From positions 98,948 to 162,947 of the forward strand of contig JBPOJB010000018.1 in assembly GCA_052034005.1 (NCBI GenBank): a DNA stretch of 64,000 nucleotides, in the 5' to 3' direction. The position numbers and the translations under genes are program-made. The notes beneath the pieces are model-generated. The model saw only the letters and a program-made list of their open reading frames with translations, did no database searches and was not told the origin of the DNA. Below, in pieces: positions 17,580 through 26,346 of this stretch. The DNA comes from JAAYDI01 sp052034005. GTDB lineage: Bacteria; Planctomycetota; Planctomycetia; Pirellulales; Pirellulaceae. Each line of letters begins with the position of its first letter. Position 1 is the stretch's first letter.

Positions 17580-20141
17580 TCAGGGAACCCGGCTCGACGG
17601 CGACGCGACGGGCGCAGACCAGGACCGAGGCGCCTGCTCCGACTCGTCCCCATAACTCATCGACAACTGCAGGCCGCTGCCGTTGGCCGTGTAATACAGC
17701 CGGCCATTCGAGGCATGCGCTCCCACGCATTGGAGCACGTCCACCGCCGGACCGGTCGATACCAGCGCGTTTCCGTGCGCGGTATCTATCAGATCCATAT
17801 TCGACCCCAGCAGCAGCGCACCGTCCATCGTGAACCGCGTACAGCGGTACCCATGGGCCAGTTCGCAGATCTTCGCGCCGCTGTCGGCATCCAGCAGGTA
17901 CCCTTGCCGGTACTGAGCGTGTGTAAAGAGCCGATCGTCGGCCACCGTGACCACGTGTATCGCATGCTGGACCGGATCTGATTTCCAAATCAGCTGCCCG
18001 TTCCTGGCGTCCAGGCAGAACACGCGATTGATATCGCCTTCCACCGGGTTGTAACCGCCCAGGTAGAGCCGCCCACGGGCGACCGACGGCGTGCATCCGG
18101 CGTGCACCGAGTAGTCGGTGGTGACCCATTGGATGGCGCCCGTGTGCGGATCCAAGGCGGCCGTCACGCCCGAGATCCGTTTGTTGCCGAAGTAGCACGA
18201 GTAGTAGAGCGTATCGTCGGCCAGGCACATGCCCGCATCGTCACCGCCATGGCCGTATTCGGAGAAGTCGCGCGACCAGACCTCGGCGCCCGTCTCCAGG
18301 TCCCAGGCCTTGACGATCGGCCGTTGATCGTCGGGGAAACCGAAGGTGCTCTGGTGCTCGAACAGCCAGGTGCGGCCCGTGTAACGCCCCGTGCTGAACT
18401 GGTAGAAGATCAGCCCCTGGTGGATCAGCGGCGGAAGCTGGCGGTTCCAGCTCGGTGAACCGCTGAAGGGCACCTCCCACACCAGTTCGCCGGTGGCCGC
18501 GCTGAGGCAACGCAAGCGACACTGACCCAGGCCCGCCTGGGGCAGGTACAGTCGTTCCTGGTAGTAGGCCGGCGTGGTGAAAGACACATGCACGCCCGGA
18601 TAGTAGACACGCCAGAGCAACCGGCCGGTCTCCTGCTCCACGGCCATGATCTGCCCTTCGGCCGTATGGGTGTACACGCGTCCGCCTCCGATCGTGGACA
18701 GGTGTTTGATCGTCCCTTCACAACGGCGTATCCAGCGCATGGTCAGGGGTGGCCGGACCCCCTGTTGCGTGCGGTTCGTATTGGCCTGGTTGGCGAAGTG
18801 GGTCGCCCAGTCAAACGCGTCGTCCGGCAAGGGACTGGCCAGCGGCGAGCGGATGCGTGTGAGGTCGAGCGGCTCCGTGGGGAGCGGGGCCTGGCCAGAC
18901 GGACCCAGGATGTACAAATAGCCGTCTTCGCCGCCGAAGACGACCTGCTGGTTCGCCACGGCACAGGGCGCGGTGATAGGCCGCGAGAATGGCGTCCTGA
19001 ACACCTGCGCCTCCCGACCCGGCTCGAGCGGGACCGCCGCCAGGCAGCCATTGAGGCAGCTGACCAGCGCATGCTCGGCCGTGATAATGGGCGGGGCGAT
19101 CGACGGGTAGTCGCCCAACGGGATCGTCTGGCCGCCCGCGTGCCGACACAGGCCGAACCCCCCTTCGGGTCGGCAGCGGTACACCGCATCGCCGCGGACG
19201 CTGACCGATGAGAAACTCATGCTCGGATCGCTCTGGTAGTCGGTCTCCGTGCCCGCCACGAAACTCGTGTCGACTTTGTGGTCCAGGATCCGCAGGATCT
19301 CCACGCGGCCGCCGTTGTCCCGCCGGAACCACTGCCGATAGACGGTCCCCTGCGCGTCGAGGCTCAGCCCCAACGTCGCCGGGCTCTCGTTCGGCGCAAA
19401 ACCGCCCAGCAGCTGGGCGTGATCGCCTCGATCCGCCAGCCAGACGATCGAACCTCCCGCCGGGATCACCAGCGTCTTCCCGTGCGCCGCCATGTCGCGT
19501 GAACAAAGGAACTGCTCGCGCCAGGTCACCCGCTCGCCTCCCTTGTGCTTCAGCCAGTCCTGCCCGCTCCAGCGATCTCCCTGGAACTTCAGCACCTCGC
19601 GCACGTAATCCCATGTCCACCGGACATCCCCCTGCGGCGCTAGCGCGTACACCTGCGAACCAAGCGTGGCGAAGTAGACGACGTCCGAACCGGCCACCGG
19701 ACAGCTCAACACCGGCTCGCCACAGTCAATCTCCCGCACCACATGTCCATCGTGGGCGTCGAGCACATAGTAGTTGCCCGCCATCGTCCCGAAATGCAGG
19801 TATTGGCCGACCAGTGCCGGTGAAGAGCAATTGTTGCAGTTGCGTGCGCCCCCAGGGCTGTGGAACTGCCACACGACCTCGTGCGACTGCGCATCGATGC
19901 AGAACACCACGCCCGACCCATCCAGCACGTAGACCCGCCCCTCGGCGATCACCGGCGCGGTGAACACGGCGTCGGTCAGCGGGATCGCCGCCTCCAGGCC
20001 CAAATGCTCCGGGATCCGGACGGTCGGAGCGTTGCCCGAATGCTCGCTGTCATACTTGAACTGCGTCCAATCCTCGGCGCTCGATACGACACAACTGCTG
20101 GCAACCAACCATGCGGCACACACTATCGGCAAGCGGCTCAT
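17580..20141 (-). CDS. exported PQQ-like beta-propeller repeat protein
   Basis: An 853-residue protein starting at ATG 20141, with a signal peptide (about 1-22). The rest is built of PQQ-enzyme-type beta-propeller blades: recurring patterns such as GRVYVLDGSGVVFCIDA, GQYLHFGTMAGNYYVLDAHDG and RLYLGGYNP, each with a Leu/Tyr-Asp-Ala-Gly turn. There appear to be enough blades for two propellers separated near residue 430. Planctomycetes encode many such proteins; some are quinoprotein dehydrogenases, others (BamB-like) only scaffolds. Conserved PQQ-dehydrogenase ligands were not seen, so an enzymatic role is not claimed. A TTG ten codons upstream is also in frame, but GGAGG lies between the two. 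Confidence 0.85.
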   Translation of the reverse strand: MSRLPIVCAAWLVASSCVVSSAEDWTQFKYDSEHSGNAPTVRIPEHLGLEAAIPLTDAVFTAPVIAEGRVYVLDGSGVVFCIDAQSHEVVWQFHSPGGARNCNNCSSPALVGQYLHFGTMAGNYYVLDAHDGHVVREIDCGEPVLSCPVAGSDVVYFATLGSQVYALAPQGDVRWTWDYVREVLKFQGDRWSGQDWLKHKGGERVTWREQFLCSRDMAAHGKTLVIPAGGSIVWLADRGDHAQLLGGFAPNESPATLGLSLDAQGTVYRQWFRRDNGGRVEILRILDHKVDTSFVAGTETDYQSDPSMSFSSVSVRGDAVYRCRPEGGFGLCRHAGGQTIPLGDYPSIAPPIITAEHALVSCLNGCLAAVPLEPGREAQVFRTPFSRPITAPCAVANQQVVFGGEDGYLYILGPSGQAPLPTEPLDLTRIRSPLASPLPDDAFDWATHFANQANTNRTQQGVRPPLTMRWIRRCEGTIKHLSTIGGGRVYTHTAEGQIMAVEQETGRLLWRVYYPGVHVSFTTPAYYQERLYLPQAGLGQCRLRCLSAATGELVWEVPFSGSPSWNRQLPPLIHQGLIFYQFSTGRYTGRTWLFEHQSTFGFPDDQRPIVKAWDLETGAEVWSRDFSEYGHGGDDAGMCLADDTLYYSCYFGNKRISGVTAALDPHTGAIQWVTTDYSVHAGCTPSVARGRLYLGGYNPVEGDINRVFCLDARNGQLIWKSDPVQHAIHVVTVADDRLFTHAQYRQGYLLDADSGAKICELAHGYRCTRFTMDGALLLGSNMDLIDTAHGNALVSTGPAVDVLQCVGAHASNGRLYYTANGSGLQLSMSYGDESEQAPRSWSAPVASPSSRVP

Positions 20142-20335
20142 GGGTCTGTCATCCTCCAGGCGTCTCGTCAACGATCAAGACCGGCATCGCACGAACAGGG
20201 TAGTATCGCACAGCGGCGGGGAGGCAGGCAAGCAAGCAAGCCTCGCAAGCTGGGCGGGACCGGCACAACAGGCTCTGCCAGCCTTATCCGCGGTAGCGTG
20301 CGCAGAGTGGATGACGATGAGGGCCCGACGACGCC

Positions 20336-21259
20336 TTACGGGAAGGGCCGATCATGTTGCCGGATAGAGCCGGCGGCGCGCCAGACCGCAATGTCGATCG
20401 AATCGTGCAGGAACCGCGTCGATCCATCCGCAAAGGCTCCCTGCACGCCGCCCGTGTGATTGCTGCTGTAGGCACATTCGCGGTGCTTTTCGCTCCCGGT
20501 CCGCAAGTTGATGGGATAGTAGGTGGACCCCAGCGCCTCGGAGAAGTCCATGCCGTCGCCGCTATCGGCGTTCGGATGGTAGAGGTAGAAGCGGTCGCAG
20601 ATCCAGCACCCGACATCGTCGCCGACCGCGAAGATGGACTCGCTGATCATGAGCGTCTGGGACGTGCCGTCGCGCACGTCGCGGAGGCGCGTCGGAGCGC
20701 GCGGCTGGCGTTTGAACAACGCGGCCCGGAACATGCCGTTGGATTGATCCATCCCGCCCGGCCCCAGATTGTCGTGCTGCGCGTCCCCGCCGGCGCAGGC
20801 CAGGTAATTCGTCACGTAGCGCCCGGTCATCTGGTTCAGATCCGCCGTGACAGGTTCGCCCTGCGATGGACAGCGAAACAGCGGGATCTGCGCACGAACG
20901 AGCTGCTGCAAACGGCGGCTAACGGGGTCCGTCCCGCGCCAGTACCCCTGCTCGGTCCATGGCACCAGCTCGGCCCACGCCATCTGTTCCACGAACGGCA
21001 GCAGGTAGGCCGACCAGGACTGCCCCCAGCCGGCATTCACGCCATAGGGGAAACTGCCGTGCGTGTCGTGATAGTTGTGCATCGCCAACGCAAGCTGACG
21101 CAGATGGTTCTGACACTGCAGGCGCCGACCGGCCTCACGCACCGCCTGCACCGCCGGCAACAACAGCGCCATCAGAGTCCCGATGATGGCGATGACCACC
21201 AGCAGCTCCAGGAGCGTAAACGCTCGACCCTGTGGCCGAACATGCCTTCCACGGAACAT
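20336..21259 (-). CDS. DUF1559 prepilin-like protein
   Basis: A 307-residue pseudopilin-like protein. After a short basic leader the type IV prepilin/T2SS signal reads RAFTLLELLVVIAIIGTLMA, followed by the planctomycete DUF1559 signature (LLLPAVQAVREAGRRLQCQN, then LRQLALAMHNYHDTHGSFPYG) and the C-terminal H-X-G region with NLRTGSEKHRECAYSSNHTGG. It would be cleaved after the leader and displayed or assembled in the periplasm. The residue before the cut is Ala rather than the usual Gly, which slows cleavage in studied systems. ATG 21259 follows GGAGGAG. A tiny lipoprotein gene precedes it by 57 bases. Confidence 0.92.
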   Translation of the reverse strand: MFRGRHVRPQGRAFTLLELLVVIAIIGTLMALLLPAVQAVREAGRRLQCQNHLRQLALAMHNYHDTHGSFPYGVNAGWGQSWSAYLLPFVEQMAWAELVPWTEQGYWRGTDPVSRRLQQLVRAQIPLFRCPSQGEPVTADLNQMTGRYVTNYLACAGGDAQHDNLGPGGMDQSNGMFRAALFKRQPRAPTRLRDVRDGTSQTLMISESIFAVGDDVGCWICDRFYLYHPNADSGDGMDFSEALGSTYYPINLRTGSEKHRECAYSSNHTGGVQGAFADGSTRFLHDSIDIAVWRAAGSIRQHDRPFP

Positions 21260-21316
21260 GGCTCCTCCGTGACACAATGCCGCGCGTCGCCTCCCGCCAT
21301 GCGGCAGCGCAACTCC

Positions 21317-21487
21317 TTACGGCTCGTCCTGATCCATCACCGGCTCCTCGCCCGCCAAGATGGCCACGTCGGCCGGCTCTTCCACACCGCTGGGCGACGG
21401 AGCTGTCGGCGCACCGCAGCCGACGACACACGCGACCAACCAGGCCCAACAGGCAGCACCGCTGTAGCGTCCCAGGCGCAGCATCAT
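21317..21487 (-). CDS. tiny lipoprotein upstream of DUF1559 gene
   Basis: A 56-residue reading frame too short for most gene finders. It begins with ATGATG directly after GGGAG, has a hydrophobic stretch and a lipobox (VVGC, Cys24), then a short acidic tail (GVEEPADVAILAGEEPVMDQDEP). It lies 57 bases upstream of the DUF1559 gene on the same strand. A second DUF1559 gene in this window (60007-61047) also has a lipoprotein gene next to it, which supports the idea of a functional pair, although the two lipoproteins are unrelated. Function unknown. Confidence 0.6.
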   Translation of the reverse strand: MMLRLGRYSGAACWAWLVACVVGCGAPTAPSPSGVEEPADVAILAGEEPVMDQDEP

Positions 21488-21682
21488 CTCCCGCCCCTCC
21501 CGGCGCTCCGCGAGGAAAACGCCAGACAGGCCTGTCGACCCAACCTGATCCGACCTGCCCGATCCGTCAGAAGAGAATCACCAACAGCGCGTCGAACCCC
21601 TCAAGAATTCCGGAAAAATTCCCGGACCTGCCCGCGGCGCCCACCCGGTTCCGCCCCCGCACGTCGCTCACCGCCCGGCGAT

Positions 21683-23494
21683 TCAACCGATCCGCCCCTG
21701 GCGGCGGCGGTCGGTTTCGCGGAGCAGGATCTTGCGGAGCCGGATCTGCCGGGGAGTCACTTCCACCAACTCGTCGTCCTCGATGTACTCCAGCGCCATT
21801 TCGAGCGACATGATGCGGGGCGGTTTGAGCAGGATGTTCTCGTCGCTCCCCGCGGCCCGGATGTTCGTCAGCTTCTTCTCTTTGGCCGGATTGACCGTCA
21901 GGTCGTTGTCGCGACTGTTCTCGCCGACGATCATGCCTTCGTAGATGTCATCGCCGGGTGCGATGAACATGTCGGCCCGCTCCTGCAACCCGGCCAACGC
22001 ATACGCGACGGCCCGGCCATTCACATTGGACACCAGGACGCCGTTCGAGCGGCGCGGCAGTTCAGCCTCAACCGGACCATAGTCCGCATAGCGGTGATGG
22101 AGCAGGGCGGTGCCCTGAGTGGCGTTGAGCGCCTGGGTGCGCAACCCGATGAGCCCTCGAGCCGGGATCCGGAACGCAACGCACGTGTATCCACCGCGCG
22201 GCTGCATCTGCTCGAGCCGCCCGCGCCGCTGGCCCACCAGCTCCATGATCCGTCCCAGATACTCTGTCGGCACTTCGATGTTCAGCGTCTCGAACGGCTC
22301 GAGCCGTGCGCCGTCGATCAGCCGATGGATCACACGCGGCTTACCCACCGAGAACTCGTACCCTTCGCGGCGCATCGTCTCGATCAAGACGGATAGATGC
22401 AGCACGCCGCGCCCGGCTACGGCGAACCCGTCGGTGCCCTCCTGCGGCCGGACCCGCAGCGCCACGTTCCGTTCCAGTTCCCGATACAGCCGCTCGCGCA
22501 GTTGCCGGCTCGTCACAAACTTGCCGTCGCGCCCGGAAAGGGGCGACGAGTTGATCGTGAAGACCATCTCCAGGGTCGGCTCGTCGACCACCAGGCGGGG
22601 CAGGGGGCGCGGCCGCTCAAGATCGCACACCGTATCGCCGATCTCCACGTCCTCCAACCCCATCAGCGCGACGATATCCCCGGCTTCCACCGACTCCACT
22701 TCCACACGATCCAGGTTCTGGAACACCATCAGTGACGCGACCTGGGCCGGCATGATCGACCCGCCCTTGCGGGACAACCCCACGCGCTGACCGCTGCGGA
22801 TCGTCCCGGCGGCGATCCGGCCGATGGCAATCCGCCCCACATATTGAGACCAGTCGATCGTGGTCACAAGCATCTGGAGCGGCGCATCGGGCTCCACCAC
22901 CGGGCCGGGCACATGTTCGAGCACCAGGTCCAGCAGCAGCTCCATCGACTGCGCCGGCACCCGCGGATCGGCCGTGGCGTACCCCTCCTTGGCCGTCGCA
23001 AACACGAACGGCACGTCGTGCAAGCGTTCGTCGCCGGCCAGCTCCATGATCAGCTCGAATGTCTCGTCCAGCACCGCGTGTGCGCGGGCGTCCGGGCGGT
23101 CAATCTTGTTGATCACGAGGATCGGCTGCAGGCCGCAGGCGAGCGCTTTGGACAGCACAAACCTGGTCTGCGGCATCGGGCCTTCGGCCGCATCCACCAA
23201 CAGCAGCGCGCCGTCCGCCATGCTGACCACCCGCTCCACCTCGCCACCGAAATCGGCATGGCCCGGGGTGTCGATGATGTTGATCTTGACCCCCTTGTGC
23301 GGCAAGGCGATGTTCTTGGCGATGATCGTGATCCCACGCTCACGCTCCAGATCGTTCGTGTCGAGGATCCGCTCGCCCTGCAACTGCGACTGGCGGAACT
23401 GGCCACATTGGCGCAGCAGGGAATCGACCAGCGTGGTCTTGCCATGGTCGACGTGTGCAATGATGACCAGGTTACGAATGTCGTCACGCCGCAC
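21683..23494 (-). CDS. typA: translational GTPase TypA/BipA
   Basis: Ribosome-associated GTPase of the EF-G type, involved in stress adaptation and 50S assembly. It has 603 residues from GTG 23494, which has GGGGAG 8 bases upstream; ATG starts further upstream lie in non-conserved sequence. Motifs: G1 AHVDHGKT (13-20), G2 RGITI (53-57), G3 DTPGHADFGG (75-84), G4 NKID (129-132). Domains II, III and V and the TypA-specific C-terminal domain follow, with SNVNGRAVAYAL and ENSRDNDLTVNPAKEKKLTN as family markers. It is a single-copy housekeeping gene and has no clear operon partner here. Confidence 0.96.
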   Translation of the reverse strand: MRRDDIRNLVIIAHVDHGKTTLVDSLLRQCGQFRQSQLQGERILDTNDLERERGITIIAKNIALPHKGVKINIIDTPGHADFGGEVERVVSMADGALLLVDAAEGPMPQTRFVLSKALACGLQPILVINKIDRPDARAHAVLDETFELIMELAGDERLHDVPFVFATAKEGYATADPRVPAQSMELLLDLVLEHVPGPVVEPDAPLQMLVTTIDWSQYVGRIAIGRIAAGTIRSGQRVGLSRKGGSIMPAQVASLMVFQNLDRVEVESVEAGDIVALMGLEDVEIGDTVCDLERPRPLPRLVVDEPTLEMVFTINSSPLSGRDGKFVTSRQLRERLYRELERNVALRVRPQEGTDGFAVAGRGVLHLSVLIETMRREGYEFSVGKPRVIHRLIDGARLEPFETLNIEVPTEYLGRIMELVGQRRGRLEQMQPRGGYTCVAFRIPARGLIGLRTQALNATQGTALLHHRYADYGPVEAELPRRSNGVLVSNVNGRAVAYALAGLQERADMFIAPGDDIYEGMIVGENSRDNDLTVNPAKEKKLTNIRAAGSDENILLKPPRIMSLEMALEYIEDDELVEVTPRQIRLRKILLRETDRRRQGRIG

Positions 23495-23775
23495 CGATTC
23501 ACACTCCCCGCGCAAGCCCGACTGCGCCTGACAGGCGGGAGATCCATCCCTCCTTTTCGCCGGCAGCGCGACAACGGGCCAAGCAGGCGACAGTCTAGTG
23601 GATGGCAGCCGAGTGTAGAACTGGCAGGCTGCCGTGTGACCCGTTGCGGTCGAGAGGCCCGCCCGGGAACGTGACCGCCTCCCACCCGTACGGCGGCTCT
23701 CCGGCCAGCGACTTGACCGAGCGGTCCCCGCGCGTCCGACCGCGCCCGTGCCGGGCGCGTTCCGGCGTGCGCGCG

Positions 23776-26346
23776 TCAAGGGTTCTGCAGGCCCGCGCGG
23801 AGCAGCGCGTAAAGCACTTCGTATCGCTGCCGCAGCATCTCGTCCGGCTCCTCCAGCCAGTGAGTGCCCATGCTCACGTCATTGAACAACGAGCCAAACC
23901 CAATGGCCGTGACCCGGCCTTCGCCGAATTGCGTGCGCGCTGCGATCGGCACGTCACCCCACAGCGCAATCGTTTCGCCCCCACGGATCTCGCACGACGC
24001 CAGCAACGGAGTCTCTCGGGAACCGTCCGCCAGCCGCAACGGCTGGCCCTTCTGCTCGGGCGCATTGTGCACCGACGTCAGGCCGAACAGCATGAGCAGG
24101 CTGTTGGCGGTCGACTCGGGGACATCCGGCGTGTCGAAGACCACCAGGCGGCCGCCCGCCTGGACCCAGTCCATCAGCTCGTCACGGAACCGGGGACTCG
24201 GGAGCAGCGTCGGGCAGATCACGACCAGCGCGTCGCCGCGAAGCGCCGCGGCGCCTCCACGCCGGGACGTGTAGTTCCCCACCCGCGGGATCCACTGCTC
24301 CAGCATCCCGTAGCCGCCACCTTCCGGATCGTCGGCGAACGCCCCGGTGAACAACGGCACGGTCGACAGCGACCGGTCGATCACGACATGCTGCAGGGCG
24401 CGTTTCGGCGCGGGCAACGGCAGGGCGTGCCGGTGCACCTGCATGACCAGCAGGGCGGCGAGCGTCCAGGCGGCCCACGAGGCGGCCAACAGCGACATCC
24501 AGGCCCCGGGCCGCTGCCGCACCGCTACGACGCCACAGGCCGCGGCGAGGATCCCGGCGACCCCCGCCAGGAACTGCCGCCAAAACTGCGCGCCCAGCGA
24601 GTCGAGTCGGCTCGCGTGGTTCAACCACTCGACCATGCCGACAAACAGCTCCACTTTCCCCGGCTGATACACGCAGAAATTCGAGAACAGCGTGGAATCG
24701 GCGAACGCCAGCACGCGGCCCCGTCCGTGAGTGGTCGACCACAGCTGGCACCAGGCGCCGTACTGCATGTACGGTCGGTACTCCGCCTGCGGATGATAGT
24801 TCGATTCCTGATACGCGGGCGGCAAGTTCCATAGGCCCACGTTGCGGATCACCATGTCGCCGACGTTGGCAGCCGGGTCAATCGAACAGGACACGGCGAA
24901 ATCCATGGGCGGCACGGCTTGCAGGATCGGATGCGAGAGCCGCGGCGGTTCGTAGTGTTGCCGGTACGGCGCCCCCACCCGAAACAACAGATCGTTGCGA
25001 AACGTGAATCCAAAGTGGCGCGAGATGTCATTCAGGTACGTGTTCATGTTGAACACGTTCGTGTGATCCCCGATCATCAACAGCGAACCGCCCCGCTCGA
25101 CGAACCGGACCACGGCTTCGACTTCCTCCGGCTCATAGCGCGATGTCGGGGTCTTGATGATCAGGACGTCGCACTGCGCGAGCGCCGCATCGTCCAGCGG
25201 CTGGTCCTTCGACACGCGAGACATGTCATAGAACTGGCCGCAGTATTCGTAGACCGCAGCGTAGTTGTACGAACCAGCCTCGCCGTAGACCTTGTCCCGA
25301 TACGGCTCCGTCGTCGGCTCCCAGCTGGAATGCCGTTCGACGAACCGCACTCGCCCCGCCTTGCGCTGGCCGACAGGCGTCCAGTAATGGAGAAACACGG
25401 CCACGCAGACCGCGGCCGCACACCCGGCCACCACCGCCGTTCGCCGCATCGCGCTCGGTTGCCGCCCGCTGCCCGAGCGATCCGGCGCGGCCGCCGCGGA
25501 AGTCGGCGCACCGCCCGAAAAGGGAGACGGGACCAGGCGGCTGAGCACACATGCCAGCACGCAAGCAAGCCCCGCATGCACCCAGGTGCAGACCAGCAAC
25601 TGGCCCACATTGGGCGTCGCCACGACATCGGCACGCAGTTGCAGGTGCAGCACGAGGGCGCCGAGCAGAGCAAGACGCAAGGGAGCCCAGGCCAGGACCA
25701 CCAACGCCAGGATCGCGCCGCTGCGCCCGTAGGACTTGAGCCGCACCGATCTCGGATGGCGACCGCGAGACGCCTCGTGGGCGAGCCACGCCAGCCCACC
25801 GACAGCCGTCAAGACCGTGGCCGGATCGAACAGCAACTCCCATGTCGCGGCGATACGATCCGCAGTCCCCGTGGCGCGCAGGACCAGCATCGCGCCATCG
25901 AGCGTGGCGTCCGCCCCTAAGAGCCGCATCAGGAACGCGATCGGCCAGGCCAGAACGCCCGGCAGTTCGTGCGCCCGGGCTGTCAATGCCTGATAGAGCG
26001 CCAGCGCGAGCGATTGAGTCAGAAGAGCCATGCTGGCCAGGACCGACCCGCGCGCCACGATCCGCGTACCCGCATTGCGCACCGGCAACAACGAGACGGC
26101 CAGACCACACCATAACAGGGCCGGCATGCTCCGGTACGGAATCGGAACCGCCCACAACGCCGGGGCCAGCATCAACAGCCCCAGACCGCGCTCCAGCCGG
26201 CCAGGGAATCGCACGGCGGTGCCGCCGAGCAACAAGACGGCCGCACCGAGCGCCACGATCCACGCGGTCAGATTGACCGGATCGAAGTACCCGAGCCCGA
26301 ACAACCAGGCGCTCGCCAGGAGCGCTGTTGCGAACCAGACTCGCAC
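23776..26346 (-). CDS. large multi-pass membrane protein with DUF4350/GATase-like domains (second of tandem pair)
   Basis: An 856-residue protein. The start is GTG 26346 (VRVWFATALLAS), overlapping the TAG of the upstream gene by one base (TAGTG). The first ~390 residues contain about nine hydrophobic helices. Then comes an extracytoplasmic or cytosolic domain with CDVLIIKTPTSRYEPEEVEA followed by RFVERGGSLLMIGDH, the pattern of DUF4350/GldG-type domains related to class I glutamine amidotransferases but without a catalytic Cys. After another pair of helices a second such domain follows (VICPTLLPSPRFRDELMDWV, GGRLVVFDTPD). It has the same layout as its upstream neighbour. Related proteins accompany ABC transporters or gliding systems; none is adjacent here. 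Confidence 0.75.
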   Translation of the reverse strand: MRVWFATALLASAWLFGLGYFDPVNLTAWIVALGAAVLLLGGTAVRFPGRLERGLGLLMLAPALWAVPIPYRSMPALLWCGLAVSLLPVRNAGTRIVARGSVLASMALLTQSLALALYQALTARAHELPGVLAWPIAFLMRLLGADATLDGAMLVLRATGTADRIAATWELLFDPATVLTAVGGLAWLAHEASRGRHPRSVRLKSYGRSGAILALVVLAWAPLRLALLGALVLHLQLRADVVATPNVGQLLVCTWVHAGLACVLACVLSRLVPSPFSGGAPTSAAAAPDRSGSGRQPSAMRRTAVVAGCAAAVCVAVFLHYWTPVGQRKAGRVRFVERHSSWEPTTEPYRDKVYGEAGSYNYAAVYEYCGQFYDMSRVSKDQPLDDAALAQCDVLIIKTPTSRYEPEEVEAVVRFVERGGSLLMIGDHTNVFNMNTYLNDISRHFGFTFRNDLLFRVGAPYRQHYEPPRLSHPILQAVPPMDFAVSCSIDPAANVGDMVIRNVGLWNLPPAYQESNYHPQAEYRPYMQYGAWCQLWSTTHGRGRVLAFADSTLFSNFCVYQPGKVELFVGMVEWLNHASRLDSLGAQFWRQFLAGVAGILAAACGVVAVRQRPGAWMSLLAASWAAWTLAALLVMQVHRHALPLPAPKRALQHVVIDRSLSTVPLFTGAFADDPEGGGYGMLEQWIPRVGNYTSRRGGAAALRGDALVVICPTLLPSPRFRDELMDWVQAGGRLVVFDTPDVPESTANSLLMLFGLTSVHNAPEQKGQPLRLADGSRETPLLASCEIRGGETIALWGDVPIAARTQFGEGRVTAIGFGSLFNDVSMGTHWLEEPDEMLRQRYEVLYALLRAGLQNP

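Noticed and set aside
20354..22396. Plus-strand open frame of 680 codons
   Set aside because: Runs opposite two real genes (DUF1559 and TypA) and has no family features.
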